Of a stretch of 64,000 bases of DNA, positions 23,590-33,219 are shown one piece after another (position 1 is the first letter of the stretch; the number at the start of each line of letters is the position of its first letter). The notes below the pieces were generated by a model. It worked only from the letters and a program-made list of their open reading frames with translations. It made no database searches and was not told the origin of the DNA. The stretch is from NCBI RefSeq assembly GCF_031143425.1, contig NC_090449.1, positions 759,412,235-759,476,234 of the forward strand, in the 5' to 3' direction. The stretch comes from Pleurodeles waltl. Lineage: Eukaryota; Chordata; Amphibia; Caudata; Salamandridae. The translations under genes were made by a program, and so were the position numbers.

Positions 23590-25470
23590 TCAGCCAGGTT
23601 CAGGTTGGGGATTCGGTCCCTTCCCCGACCCCACATGCACACACCGGAAGGGGAACCACACAGCACACTCAGGGACAGTGGCGAAATGTGGTAGGATCTG
23701 CAAAAGAAACAAGTATGACTTTTCTTGCAAATAACATTTTTCATTTAAACTGCACCCTTCCTCTTTCTTTCCCTGTTTTATAATCAGCAGGACGTTTTTG
23801 AGGCCCTTTGTTATATTTTCTGCAGGTTCTGGAGGATCACTTGGGGCTTCAGCCCACACATCAGCACTGAGGTTTTTATCTGCTGCGCCACAGCTTCCCT
23901 TTTCTTGCACTGTCAGAAGGGCTGGGGCAGACTCCTTCTTTACCAAACCTCCATTCACTGCACTTTTGTCAATTTGGGCCATTCTGTCTCCAATTTGTTT
24001 GAATGAATCAGATTCTTTTCTAGGTATCAGCATAATTTCGATTTTTCCTTGGTAATTTGCAGCAATCACTCTCCCTAAAACCTGATCAATTTGCCATTTC
24101 TGTTCTGGTAACTTTCCTCTCCCCAACTGCTCTGTGACTGCTTGCATGACAGATTGCTTTTGGGCGTACTGCACCGTTTTTATCAAATCTAGGGGAATGT
24201 GCATCTCTCTCATCTCTGCCCACCTGTAAGTGGCTTTTTCTCTCAGCTGTTCACATTTCTGGGGCACCCACTTAGCCATCCCCACTAAGGCAGAATTCTG
24301 GGTGAACACTTCTCTCTCTGAATTTTTCTCATTAACATCTGCAAGGTAATTGAACCAGTTAGGTGCTAAAACATTAGCAATGAACCAAAAATCAGCGTAA
24401 AAATGACACATCTCACGTAGCTCTTGCTTTAAAATCTGACACACATTATACAACGCTGTTCCTTCTACTGTGCCAGAAAACAACATTTCAGTCAATGAAT
24501 CATTAGTAAAACAAACATGCTTTTTATCTTCAGTGGACACGAATTCAAATGGTGCACACAATTTCACCGGTAATTCTTTTACCTGTGGTACTCTAGCCCT
24601 GTCTTGCAAGTACCAGATCCATTGTATGATTCTAGCTAGGGGCACTATTTTCTTCCCTTGTTCTTGATTTAAATGTACATAAGTATTTCCTTCTTGCACT
24701 GCGCAAAAACCTAAAGTCTGCATTATTTCATTTGTCAAATCACAAGCGCGCAGCTGCATATAATTTTTCACAGTGACCATATACAAAAGTGTTAGGATTT
24801 CACTCAAATGAGGGCTATTCTGTTTCCAAAAATCAAACAAGCTAATGAAAGTCGGGGTCTCTTCCTTTAAAACCTTTCTTTTTACTTCATTCTGCAACGG
24901 TAACTTGTAAATCACATTCTGGTCTCTCTCGTCCGTGTTATCAGTTAAGGAATGCATTTTGTCTGCCAAAAACCCTGGCTCACACGAAAACTCAGTGCAG
25001 CTCGGAGCTGTCTTAACCCCCTCATTACTGGAATGGGAAAAGAAAAATTCTTCTACAACAGCAGTTTTATAACTTTCAGAATTATTTTGAATTATTGTAT
25101 CCTGGCTAATTTGCTCACGTAAATTCCTATTTTCATGTTCCAACTGCCTACATTTCTCCTGCATTTCTCTGTAAGCAGATAAAGGTATCCAGACCTTTCT
25201 GTCATCATTACTTCCAAAAGACACTTTTTCTACATATGTACAACAGAAATTATTTCTCAAAACACTATCAGGCATTTTAGCTACACATGCATTTTCAGAC
25301 ATGGTCTGTCGTGCTTCTGTAATTCCCCAAACAGAAAACAATTCACAGTTTTTCCGAGCACCATCGGGCAGTTTAACAACACATGCATTCTCAGACATGG
25401 TCTGCCGTGCTACTGTGATTCTCCAAACAAAAAAACAATTTCTGTAATTCTCCAAACAACAAAAAAACAA
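23590..25470 (-). CDS. 626-codon Gag-position ORF of the LTR element, unrecognised
   Basis: The single long frame sits where gag should be, starting about 90 nt after the primer-binding site. I do not recognise the family. Visible features are a duplicated N-terminus (ARQTMSENAC at residues 21-30 and again at 53-62, a 32-residue period that is also a DNA repeat), a predicted coiled coil at about 100-125 (EMQEKCRQLEHENRNLREQ), an acidic/serine linker to about 210, an aromatic-rich probably helical body (about 210-500) and a lysine/proline-rich end. There is no CCHC zinc knuckle, no DTG/DSG protease motif and no transmembrane segment. The ATG at 25470 lies in the duplicated part, so initiation at an internal ATG (25398, at residue 25, or 25302, at residue 57) is possible. 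The frame is fully open, consistent with a recent insertion. A Gag-like structural role is inferred from position only. Confidence 0.6.
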   Translation of the reverse strand: MFFCCLENYRNCFFVWRITVARQTMSENACVVKLPDGARKNCELFSVWGITEARQTMSENACVAKMPDSVLRNNFCCTYVEKVSFGSNDDRKVWIPLSAYREMQEKCRQLEHENRNLREQISQDTIIQNNSESYKTAVVEEFFFSHSSNEGVKTAPSCTEFSCEPGFLADKMHSLTDNTDERDQNVIYKLPLQNEVKRKVLKEETPTFISLFDFWKQNSPHLSEILTLLYMVTVKNYMQLRACDLTNEIMQTLGFCAVQEGNTYVHLNQEQGKKIVPLARIIQWIWYLQDRARVPQVKELPVKLCAPFEFVSTEDKKHVCFTNDSLTEMLFSGTVEGTALYNVCQILKQELREMCHFYADFWFIANVLAPNWFNYLADVNEKNSEREVFTQNSALVGMAKWVPQKCEQLREKATYRWAEMREMHIPLDLIKTVQYAQKQSVMQAVTEQLGRGKLPEQKWQIDQVLGRVIAANYQGKIEIMLIPRKESDSFKQIGDRMAQIDKSAVNGGLVKKESAPALLTVQEKGSCGAADKNLSADVWAEAPSDPPEPAENITKGLKNVLLIIKQGKKEEGCSLNEKCYLQEKSYLFLLQILPHFATVPECAVWFPFRCVHVGSGKGPNPQPEPG

Positions 25471-25542
25471 TTACACTTTTAAAGTGTGCACTTAGAAATC
25501 TACCAACTCGTCAACACCCTCTTAATCACCTCTTAATGACCG

Positions 25543-25560
25543 ACCCCACTTCTGGTACCA
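25543..25560 (-). other. Candidate primer-binding site
   Basis: Directly after the 5' LTR on the minus strand, with two intervening bases, the sequence is TGGTACCAGAAGTGGGGT. It begins with the TGG expected for pairing to a tRNA 3' CCA end. I do not recognise which tRNA it would pair with. Confidence 0.5.
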
Positions 25561-25562
25561 AT

Positions 25563-26920
25563 TGTAGTGCTTTCCTCTTATCTAGTTTTTAAGCACATAC
25601 ATAAAACACCAGAAATGCACTTCTGAGTTCAAAGAAGACTTTTATTGTTGTTAATTCTTCCCCAACCACACTTTTTATGTTGACGAATTAGTAGCTTTCA
25701 AGCCCGCGTTAATCAAACAAAATATATCAGTTTGCAATATACACAGCAGGTTATATTTATAAGATATTGAATGCAAAGCAAAACAAATACTTCACCGTGT
25801 GGGAAACTATTTACAGCTTCATCTTTCTAAGGTCTGCAAGCTGATGACCCCCTGTCAGCCGCGAGAAAGAGATTCATCTACCCACACGGGATTACTGGCA
25901 GCTGGCGCAAAGCTCCAGCACGAGGTCCGGCAGATTCGAATCTGAATCTCTGCAGCCTGTGTCATTCGTTACAAAGGTGTGCCCCCTCCTCTCAGACCTG
26001 GGAAACTGAGCAAGCCTTTTGGAGACTGGCCAGGTCTCCAAGACTACTCCTGTTCCCAAGCTCAAGCGAAGAAAAACAACACCCATGTACTCTCTCTTAT
26101 CATGTCTAGTCTACTGTGAGAAAAACATCTTGGTTCTCTTGTGCAAAAACACAGCTTGGAAAAATACAGCTTGGATTCTCAACTGCAATGCCTAACTCCA
26201 CGTTAAAGGCAATAGGCAGCTAACCTAGATATCAAATGCAATGTCATGTTAAAGGCAATAGGCAGCTAACCTAAATATCAAATGCAATGTCTAGTGTCAT
26301 GTCAAAGCCAATAGGCAGCTGAGCTGAATACAAAATGCAATGTATAATATCATGTCAAAGCCCATAGGCAGCTGAGCTGAATATAAAATGCAATGTATAA
26401 TATCATGTCAAAGCCAATAGGCAGCTGAGCTGAATACAAAATGCAATATATAATATCATGTCAAAGCCAATAGGCAGCTGAGCTGAATACAAAAGGCAAT
26501 GTCTAATATCATGTCAAAGCCAATAGGCAGCGGAGCTGAATACAAAATGTAATATATGATATCATGTCAAAGCCAATAGGCAGAATATCTAATAGCATGT
26601 CAAAGTCAATAGGCAGCTAAACTGAATACATCATGTCAAAGCCAACAGGAATGCAATGTCAAAGCCAATAGGCGGCTAGACTGGATACAGCATGTCAAAG
26701 CCAATAGGCAGAATACAGAATGTAATGACTAATGCAATGTCAAAGCCCATAGGCGGGTAAACTGAATACAGAATGTAATGGCTAATGCCATGTCAAAGCC
26801 AATAGGCGGCTCAACTGAACAAGACATATAAGGTGCTACTGGTGAACATTGAGCAACTAATATGCGCAGTGGTGAAACACAAAGTCATTGGTCAAACAAA
26901 CTCCATCAAATGGCAGTACA
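25563..26920 (-). repeat. 5' LTR (minus-strand element), 1,358 bp
   Basis: The upstream LTR by orientation. It contains a tandem array of about 55-bp units at 26203-26817, many with a CCAAT box, and an AATAAA on the minus strand at 25641-25646, about 80 nt before the 3' end, so the R/U5 part is short. The start, read on the minus strand, is TGTACTGCCATTTGATGG. Confidence 0.85.
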
Positions 26921-28031
26921 GCGTGCCTCCCCTGGAGAGGCCCAGGGGGATCTCCTCTGTCAGCCAAGGCCAGGCAGCGGTCGGACGGTCAAAGAACTGG
27001 GTTTGGTTGTGATAGACCACACGGAGTCGCGCTGGGAACAGGAGTCGATATTGGATATCCATGGCTTTCAATTTTTGTTTCATCACCGTGATTGAGCGGC
27101 GTTGTTGTTGAACTTCTCGCGTGTAGTCCGGGAACAGAAGGACCTTTGCCCCATTGCAGGAGAGGTCTCCTTTTATACGTGCCTCTTGTAAAATCACATC
27201 CCTGTCTTTGAAGTTGAAGAGGCGTAGTATCACTGACCTGGGTGACGCACCCGGCGGGGGTTTAACCTGTAAGGCCCTGTGGGCCCGTTCCACAGTGAAC
27301 CATGGTGTGAGACGGTCGGTGGGGATCCAGGAGCGGAGCCAGTCCTCTAGGTATTGGACAAGAGATGTTTCTGCTGTGTTTTCAGGAAGGCCCACCAGGC
27401 GAAGGTTGTTTCGTCTTGACCTATTCTCAGCGTTTTCGGCTCTCCTATGCAACTCTGAGGTACGAGCTGTCAGCGCGGAAACCTGGGCTTTGAGGGTGGC
27501 TACATCGTCTTCTACCGTGGAGAACCTAGATTCGGCTTCTGTGATGCGAGCTGTGGCATTGCGGAGGTCTTGTCTGACCAGGGCCACGTCTACTCTAACT
27601 TCCCCAATTTTGGATTCGACGGCTGCTTGGGAAGCCTGGATTGCCTGGAGTATTGTTGCCAAGTCCCCGGATGCCAACCGCTGTTCGCCGCCTCCACCTG
27701 GGGTCCGGCGGCACCCGTGGTAAACTGGTCCATGCGGGTCTGGGCCGTCGTTTGTCGCACTGGTTTGTCTTTGCACATGATGAGTCCGGCGTGGCCCCGG
27801 TTGGGGATTCAATATCTGGGTGTGCGGTGTGTTTTGTGGGGCTCCTCCATGAATTCTAGTAGGCTCTAAGGCTGTCTCTCTAAGGGGGCTCTGGCTTTTG
27901 CCCACCCGTTGTCTCTGGCCCCGGTCCCGGCCCCAAGTGTTCCCGGGATGTCGGACCCAGGATCCAGCGGTGTGCCGAAGAGAAAGTGGAGGGGGTCTCA
28001 GCTGTCCCCCCTCAGCAGCCACCAGGTCCAA
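26921..28031 (-). CDS. L1 ORF1 protein, N-terminal 370 codons, split by an LTR element
   Basis: ORF1p is the RNA-binding chaperone that coats L1 RNA. The frame from the ATG at 28031 is open to the LTR insertion and resumes in phase at 21780, ending at the TGA at 21641-21643, for 416 codons in total. Seen in order are a disordered basic/proline region (1-115), a long coiled coil (about 122-205, with AQVSALTARTSELHRRAEN), an RRM-like domain (about 206-298, containing NNLRLVGLPE and SVILRLFNFKDRDVI), a C-terminal domain (about 299-350, with DYTREVQQQRR and LLFPARLRV) and an arginine-rich tail. Apart from the insertion I see no stop or frameshift, unlike ORF2. Read locally, the frame runs on a few codons into the LTR before a stop. 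Confidence 0.8.
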
Positions 28032-28738
28032 AGTATTTCCAGGCAGTAGGCCGGGCCCCGATCTTCCTCTCCGTGCCCATTTTATGTGTCACTGCCTCCC
28101 GCTGTTCCGGCCCTGTGTGCCCCTCAACGGGCCCTTCCCACCGATGTCATTTCTCAAAAACAGGAATGGGGAGAATAAGGATTCCGGCTAATTGGTCCCT
28201 GGGTGACAGTTTCTGGCCTTGGTACAGGTCTGGGTGGCAGGCAGGGGCCGAGACTCACCGTTTGTCCCTCGACGGGTGCCCCGACCGGGTCCCAGGGTGC
28301 ATCAGGTGGCGCGTCTGCTGCGCCCCTCCAGGTGGGGGAGAAGGTCCCTGGGGAGCACTGGTTCAACTCCCGTCCGGCTGTGGAGGGGGGGGAAGGTCTA
28401 GCGCCCCCAAGCCATGGGGGTCACCCCAGATGATGCGGGCCCCCGGCCCCAATTCCAGTCACCGCCGCTCGTCTCTCCCCCGAAGGCCCAGGAACGCGGC
28501 CTCAGCAGTCCTCCGCCATTTTGGGTTCCCTCCGGCCCGGGTCTCGTGGCCCACAAAATCGGCCCGAAAAACACCTCGCACCACAGGGGAAACGGTGACA
28601 GTAATTCAAAGAGGCCACAGGGCCAAGAGGGTCATCTGATGGGGCTGGATGGTGTTTCCGTTAGAGGCGGATGATGGAGGGGGCCGGAGCACTACAGAAG
28701 TGCGTCCGCCATCTTGACGCCTTGGCCACGCCCCCCTA
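28032..28738 (-). promoter_or_regulatory. L1 5' UTR/promoter with YY1-like site
   Basis: The CpG-rich leader starts GGGGGGCGTGGCC at the 5' end. At 28706-28716 the minus strand reads CAAGATGGCGG, a match to the YY1 core AAGATGGC, about 22-32 nt from the element's first base. Mammalian L1 elements have a YY1 site in the same place that sets the transcription start. The rest of the leader is G/C-rich with no long frame. Confidence 0.65.
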
Positions 28739-29020
28739 AAATCTTGATCATTTTAACCTGCATTTATCCAGATAAATATTCTATATTTTTCTAAACACTG
28801 TGTGGTGTATTTTTGTGGCATTATACTGTGTTATTGCATGATTTGTTGCACAAATACTTTACACATTACCTTCTAAGCTAAGCCTGATTGCTCAATGCCA
28901 AGATACCAGAGGGTGGGCACAGGCTAGTTTGGATTGTGTGTGACTTACCCTGACTAGAGTAAGGGTCCTTATTTGGACAGGGGGTAACCTGACTACCAAC
29001 CAAAGACCCCATTTCTAACA

Positions 29021-29753
29021 ATAGGCTTTATTCCAGTTCATGGAGCAGAATAAAAAGCGTGACACGTGTAGGCCGTCAAACCACCCTTCCTCATAACCGC
29101 CATTAATTTCTATCAATCCAGTAAAGTAAAGCAACTGTGTCCCTATTAGATGATGTATTGCCTGACGTCCGCCTGTCCCAAAAACAAAACATTCATCCCC
29201 ATGCTACTAATGTGCATGCAAACAAAACTAATTCATGTTACCTTAACCCCAAATAGAGGGGAATATATATAATCATATACCAAGCTACAACATGCTTTGA
29301 AAATGACAATTTAGATCATTAAATCAACAGCCTCAGTGGGCATTTACCTCTGAATTAATCACACATAATACTGCAATCAACATTGAAGTGCTAATGTGTA
29401 TCTGTGCCATAATGCAAATAAAGACAATAACAAAAATAATAAGCTAATCGTCTGCATTACACACAAAGTAAAGAATTGATAATTAGACTATTCAATTGCA
29501 AACCCCAGTGGATAATTCCTAATCAGGCAGAAAATCAAAACTCTAAAACATACTGCTGCTGGATTCAATCGCGACTAAAAGGCTATACATCCGATATGTG
29601 CCCAGGAATGTATATAAATCAGACAATGAAACAAAATAAAACTACATTATAAATGAACAAGCATTTCTTCATCAATATTAAGTCCCCATGAGGATATACT
29701 TGGACTCTAACCTCTTCAGTTGCTGTTCTCTATTGCCTCCTTTTGGGAATAGT

Positions 29754-29755
<2 letters not shown>
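29021..29755. other. A/T-rich sequence, nothing recognisable
   Basis: No credible reading frame, no terminal repeat and no match to the other families in this window. It ends at a pure (TA)n tract. Confidence 0.5.

Positions 29756-29826
<71 letters not shown>
29755..29826. repeat. (TA)n microsatellite, about 70 bp
   Basis: Uninterrupted TA dinucleotides immediately left of a copy of the AT-associated dispersed repeat (29830-30210). A tract in this position recurs next to other copies of that family. Confidence 0.95.
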
Positions 29827-29828
<2 letters not shown>

Positions 29829-30210
29829 GTGGAAAAAGCATTTTTTGACTTGGCTATATCTTTGGTGACGTCTGAAGAATCTTCACGAAGTTTTCCAAGA
29901 AAAATTTCTTCTAGGGCTTTTTGTACATGGAAGGTTTCTGGATGATCTACCAAGCAGGGGCAGAGATAAAAAAAAAAGTGTTTCCCATGTTTAGTATCAT
30001 AGAAAGTTTAGACGTGACTACAGCCAGAACAGCTACACCATTGGTCCAGAAAGCACCCTTTTTTGTTACTTGGTGTAAATCCTCTCAGTAGTTTTCCAGA
30101 AATTAAAGGAAATTCACACAAGGAGGCTCCACGTATCCCAGAGATCCCATGCCGAGATCTGATTGGCTGCCAACACTTTAGTCAGGAAGTTTTGGCAGCC
30201 ATTTTGGGAT
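29827..30210. repeat. AT-tract-associated dispersed repeat, copy 2
   Basis: Same landmarks and order as the copy at 11590: a TTTTCCAAG block, TTGGTCCAGAAAG, TTACTTGGTGTAAATCC, GAAATTAAAGGAAAT, GAGATCTGATTGGCTGCCA and GGCAGCCATTTTGGGA. It is noncoding. It is followed to about 30440 by A-rich sequence without features. Confidence 0.65.
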
Positions 30211-30439
30211 TCCGTTTCAGCCGAGTTCCAGAAAGAAAATGAGAAAAAGGAAAAGGGGCAGGATACAAGTACCCTGACCCCTTAAAAAAAAGCATTATTT
30301 TTGTTGAATTTTTGGCAAAATCCACAGAGCATCCATGGATCCGACTAAATTGTTTTAAAAAAACAAGTGTGATCTCTGCGCTTGTTCTTAACTTAGTCCC
30401 CAGGTGATCCAGGTCCCAGGGGCATTCAAATATATAATT

Positions 30440-31110
30440 CAAATTGATGAGGGCACACCGGCCCCCCTCCAAGGACATTTAATGCCCTGGAAACCACCAC
30501 CTCCCCAAGGGGCTGGATATAAATAATTATAATCTCCAGGGCCAATAAGTATTTTTAAAAGAAGGAGGGGAGCCGCACAGCCCCCTCCTGGAGGCATTTA
30601 TGGGCCTGGGGACTGCCATACCCCAGGGCTATCTCCTGCTATCTCCTGAAGTGCCCACCGTCGGGAGATAGCTATTTGGTTTTGCTTGGCGGGAGCTGTG
30701 ACAGCTCCTGTCGAGCAAAATCAAACACTAACTCCGCTTCCAGCAACATGCTCCCTCTTGCTTGGAGCAGAGTCTGCGGGCAGGGAAAGAGAGGAAATTA
30801 TTACTCCCACATACAGGGAGCTGCATTTTCAGCAGCTCCCTGCGTGTGGGACTAATGTTGACTCCCACAGGAGGCCTGGAGCCGGCTGGGACTAAAGGGG
30901 CCTTGAGGCTACCATCACGGCCCCAGATGTGAAAAGATATCTGATGAAGCCGCTCAAAGAACAATCACATTGGGAAAGTTTCAGACACACAAGGTCACTG
31001 GAGACATTACCTCGGCATCCTTTACAGAGCTGTAGTGTAGGAGATGCACTATACATATACCCAGCCGGGTAGCGCTTACTAATTAGCCAGTAGAAAGCAC
31101 TTCATCAAAT
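30440..31110. repeat. Hairpin-rich dispersed repeat, copy 1
   Basis: This matches 43930-44570 in order: CCCACC...GGGAGATAGCT (GGTAGCT in the second copy), TTGGCGGGAGCTGT, GGGAGCTGCATTT, GCAGCTC, CTCCCACAGGAG, GCCGGCTGGGAC, TATCTGATGAAG, GGAGACATTACCTC, TAGTGTAGGAGATGCACTATACAT and TAATTAGCCAGTAGAAAG. It contains several stem-loops, for example GCTATCTCC at 30638-30646 with its complement at 30664-30672, and a GGGAGCTGC/GCAGCTCCC pair near 30815-30842. No coding capacity. 31111-31380 is probably part of the same unit. Confidence 0.65.
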
Positions 31111-31384
31111 GTTTATCAAAATCATGGCAGACCAAGTCAAAAAATGTATCAAAGGGGTTCAGACCCCAAGACCTCGGAGTCCAACAGGATTTATTTTTCA
31201 AACCACTTGCAACACTCCTAAATGGCTCCCTCATGCAGGAAGCAGCATTTTTGATTCTCCTGTATGAGGGAGCGATGCTGGCTTCTGTTGGAGGTGGGGA
31301 GCCAGCTGAGACAGTGGCCTCCAACATCAAGAAATGGGTGTCCTGGGTGGGCACCCACCATCTAATGGCCAGGCCCATTGGAAT

Positions 31385-32215
31385 GGGATCACCGGGGCCA
31401 ATATTGGCCTGGGGGAGAAGGGCTGTGTGCTGTATCCCTCTTTACTATATTGCCAAGCTCCCAGGGGATGGGGTCTCTAGGGCCAATATTGGCCTGGGGA
31501 GGGGGCTCTGTTCCCCCCTCCCCCTGTAGTGTCTGGCCAGGTACTAGTGGATGTGGTATCTGGGGAACATATTGGCCCGGGTGGGGGGCTCCATGCCCCC
31601 CTTGTCCTTTACTAACTGGCCCGGTCCTGGGGCATGGGTCCCAGGGCCAATAAAGTACCAGGGAGGGGGTGGGGTGCATACACCCCATTTAAAGTCTGGC
31701 CTGGCCACAGGGATGGAGTCCCTGGTGCCAATATTGGTCTAGAGATGGGGACCAGGTGCCTCCTTTCCCCAGGCCCCAGTGGCTGGGGACCCAGGGGCCA
31801 ATATGTGCCAGGAGATGGAGGCTGCATGCCCCCTCCCTTTTAGGAATAATACCAGGGCCCAGGAGATGGGATCCCTGAGACCAAAATTGGTCCTGGGAGA
31901 GGGGCTGCATGCCTCTCCCCTTTTAGTTACTGGGGAGGTCCCCGGGCATGGGTCCCCAGGGCCAAATTGACCAAGGGAGGGGGCTGCATGCCCCCTTCCT
32001 TTATAATAAGGCCAGGTTCCGGGAGATGGGCCAAAACTAACCTGGGTGACTGCTTGACCCCTCCTGCATAACTTAAGGGATGGGCTTGGGTGATGCGGTC
32101 TCTGGGGCCAAATATGGCCTGAGGATGGGGGCAACATATCCCCTCCCCTAAAAAAAGGTGGCAGGCCATGAGGGATGGGTTACCCAAGGCATAAGTTGTC
32201 CTGGGGAGCGGGACT
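31385..32215. repeat. GC-rich minisatellite, unit about 75-85 bp
   Basis: About ten degenerate copies of a unit with GGGATGGGGTC..., GGGCCAATATTGGCCTGGG..., GGGCTGCATGCCCCC-(T-rich)-. The GGCCAATATTGGCC word is itself palindromic. Open frames on both strands here are repeat translations. Confidence 0.85.
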
Positions 32216-32224
32216 GGGAGCCCC

Positions 32225-32460
32225 CCATCCGTCAGGTTGGATGCATGTGGAGATTGGTTGCAGGGCATGGCCACAGGCCAGGCCCTGTAGCCAACACTCT
32301 GCTGCGCATGGCCAAGAGCTGTGCACTGCATAGGGTTGGCTGCATGTGGGGGGGCTGCTCACGGCCAGGCCCTGCTGCCAACTCCCTACCGAACACGGCC
32401 AAGTGCTGTGCGTGGATTGGGGTTGGCTGCACGCAGGGTGGTGGCTGGCAGGCGCGGCAA
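32225..32460. repeat. Three-copy tandem repeat, unit about 80-90 bp
   Basis: Three successive copies of GGTTGGCTGCATG(T/C)-...-ACGGCCAGGCCCTG-...-CCAAC...CACGGCCAAG(T/A)GCTGTGC. It abuts the larger minisatellite but has a different unit. Confidence 0.7.
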
Positions 32461-32903
32461 AGGTTGAATTAATGTATGATAATTAAATATTACTTTAGAT
32501 TAAAAAAATACCATAGGAATGCACTGAAAAAACAAAGGTTACAGGGACATTATGGTTAGGAAATAACATTTTAAAAACCCTAGCAATTCACAAAAAAACA
32601 TAGGCTACAGGGACGTTATAGCTAAGTTCATGTTTTACACACTCTAAACCACAGCTGTCTCAAGTAACTATAACTCGTGCCCTAAGATAACTATAAGTTG
32701 CGCCCTCACCATGCGCTGCTAATTACCCGCATATTAAAACACTCATAAGATCTTATATGATGTCATTAATAATGTCTTGACAACAATTGCTGTAAAATTA
32801 ATGTTGAGAAAACTGTGCATGGTGGGGGCGCTACTTATAGTTACCGTAGGGCACGCGTTATAGTCAATTGAGATGATTGTAACTATAACGGCTGAAAATA
32901 TAT

Positions 32904-32973
<70 letters not shown>

Positions 32974-33110
32974 CTGAAAAAACAAAAGTTACAGGGACTT
33001 TATAGTTAGGGTCAAATTTTAAACTTACCAAATCATAGAAATTGCCTAGTTATATTTAGCGTTATCTCAAGTAACTATAACTTGTGCCCTAAGATAACTA
33101 TAGCTCACAG
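32461..33110. repeat. GTTACAGGGACGTTATAG-type dispersed repeat, copy 1
   Basis: Contains the repeated words GGTTACAGGGACATTATGG, GGCTACAGGGACGTTATAG and GTTACAGGGACTTTATAG, and three versions of AAGTAACTATAACT(C/T)GTGCCCTAAG. A mixed (AT)n tract interrupts it at about 32898-32970. Related copies are at 43680-43900 and 44970-45240. No coding capacity. Confidence 0.65.
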
Positions 33111-33219
33111 TTTTTTTTTTTTATTGTTTTTTTTTCTCTCTGGCAGGGTCTCTCTGGGACCCCAACACCAGAGTTCAGGAGTCAGGTTGTCCTTAACCTG
33201 GATCCTTTTCTTTTTTTTT

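Larger units (their letters stand above)
21786..26920 (-). mobile_element. Complete young non-autonomous LTR retrotransposon
   Basis: The element is 5,135 bp with two 1,358-bp LTRs (21786-23143 and 25563-26920), TG...CA ends, and an exact five-base duplication GCGTG (21781-21785 and 26921-26925). The LTRs are nearly identical: I noticed three differences (a C/A near 22131/25908, a T/G in an AATGCAATG repeat unit, and a T/C in one CCAAT unit). A primer-binding-site candidate and a polypurine tract place transcription on the minus strand. The internal region is only 2,419 bp with one long ORF (626 codons) and no protease, reverse transcriptase, RNase H or integrase motif. It therefore must have been mobilised by another element. 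It inserted into L1 ORF1. Confidence 0.85.
17052..28738 (-). mobile_element. Full-length L1-type LINE, interrupted by an LTR element
   Basis: The element has an exact ten-base target duplication AAATCTTGAT (17042-17051 and 28739-28748). Subtracting the 5,140 bp of LTR element plus its duplicate leaves about 6.55 kb, the normal size of a complete L1. Reading the minus strand it has a 5' UTR of about 700 bp, ORF1, an inter-ORF spacer of about 600 bp, ORF2 and a short A/T-rich 3' UTR with AATAAA at 17073-17078. The 3' tail is A-rich rather than a clean poly(A). Confidence 0.85.
12175..29020 (-). mobile_element. TGTAACA...CTAACA LTR-like element split by nested insertions
   Basis: Three pieces read as one element once the insertions are removed: 12175-12362, 15356-17051 and 28739-29020, about 2.2 kb in total. 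Continuity is shown by the CATAT duplication around copy B and by the AAATCTTGAT duplication around the L1. The outer ends are TGTAACAA and TTCTAACA. I could not find a convincing flanking duplication, so classification as a solo LTR is tentative. Minus orientation is chosen because that strand starts TGTTAGAAATGGGG, which I associate with a common newt repeat. The middle piece has a purine/CG-rich part (16440-16900) without a sustained frame. Confidence 0.5.

Noticed and set aside
27154..27723. 189-codon plus-strand frame
   Set aside because: Antisense of L1 ORF1, which has recognisable domains on the other strand.
30941..30965. CTGATGAAG...GAAC as a possible hammerhead ribozyme core (also at 44400, and CTGATGA near 22068)
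   Set aside because: Stem II does not form and the invariant GAAA is missing or misplaced in each case.
31233..32472. Several overlapping frames of 60-134 codons on both strands
   Set aside because: They follow the period of the GC-rich minisatellite and have no homology features.
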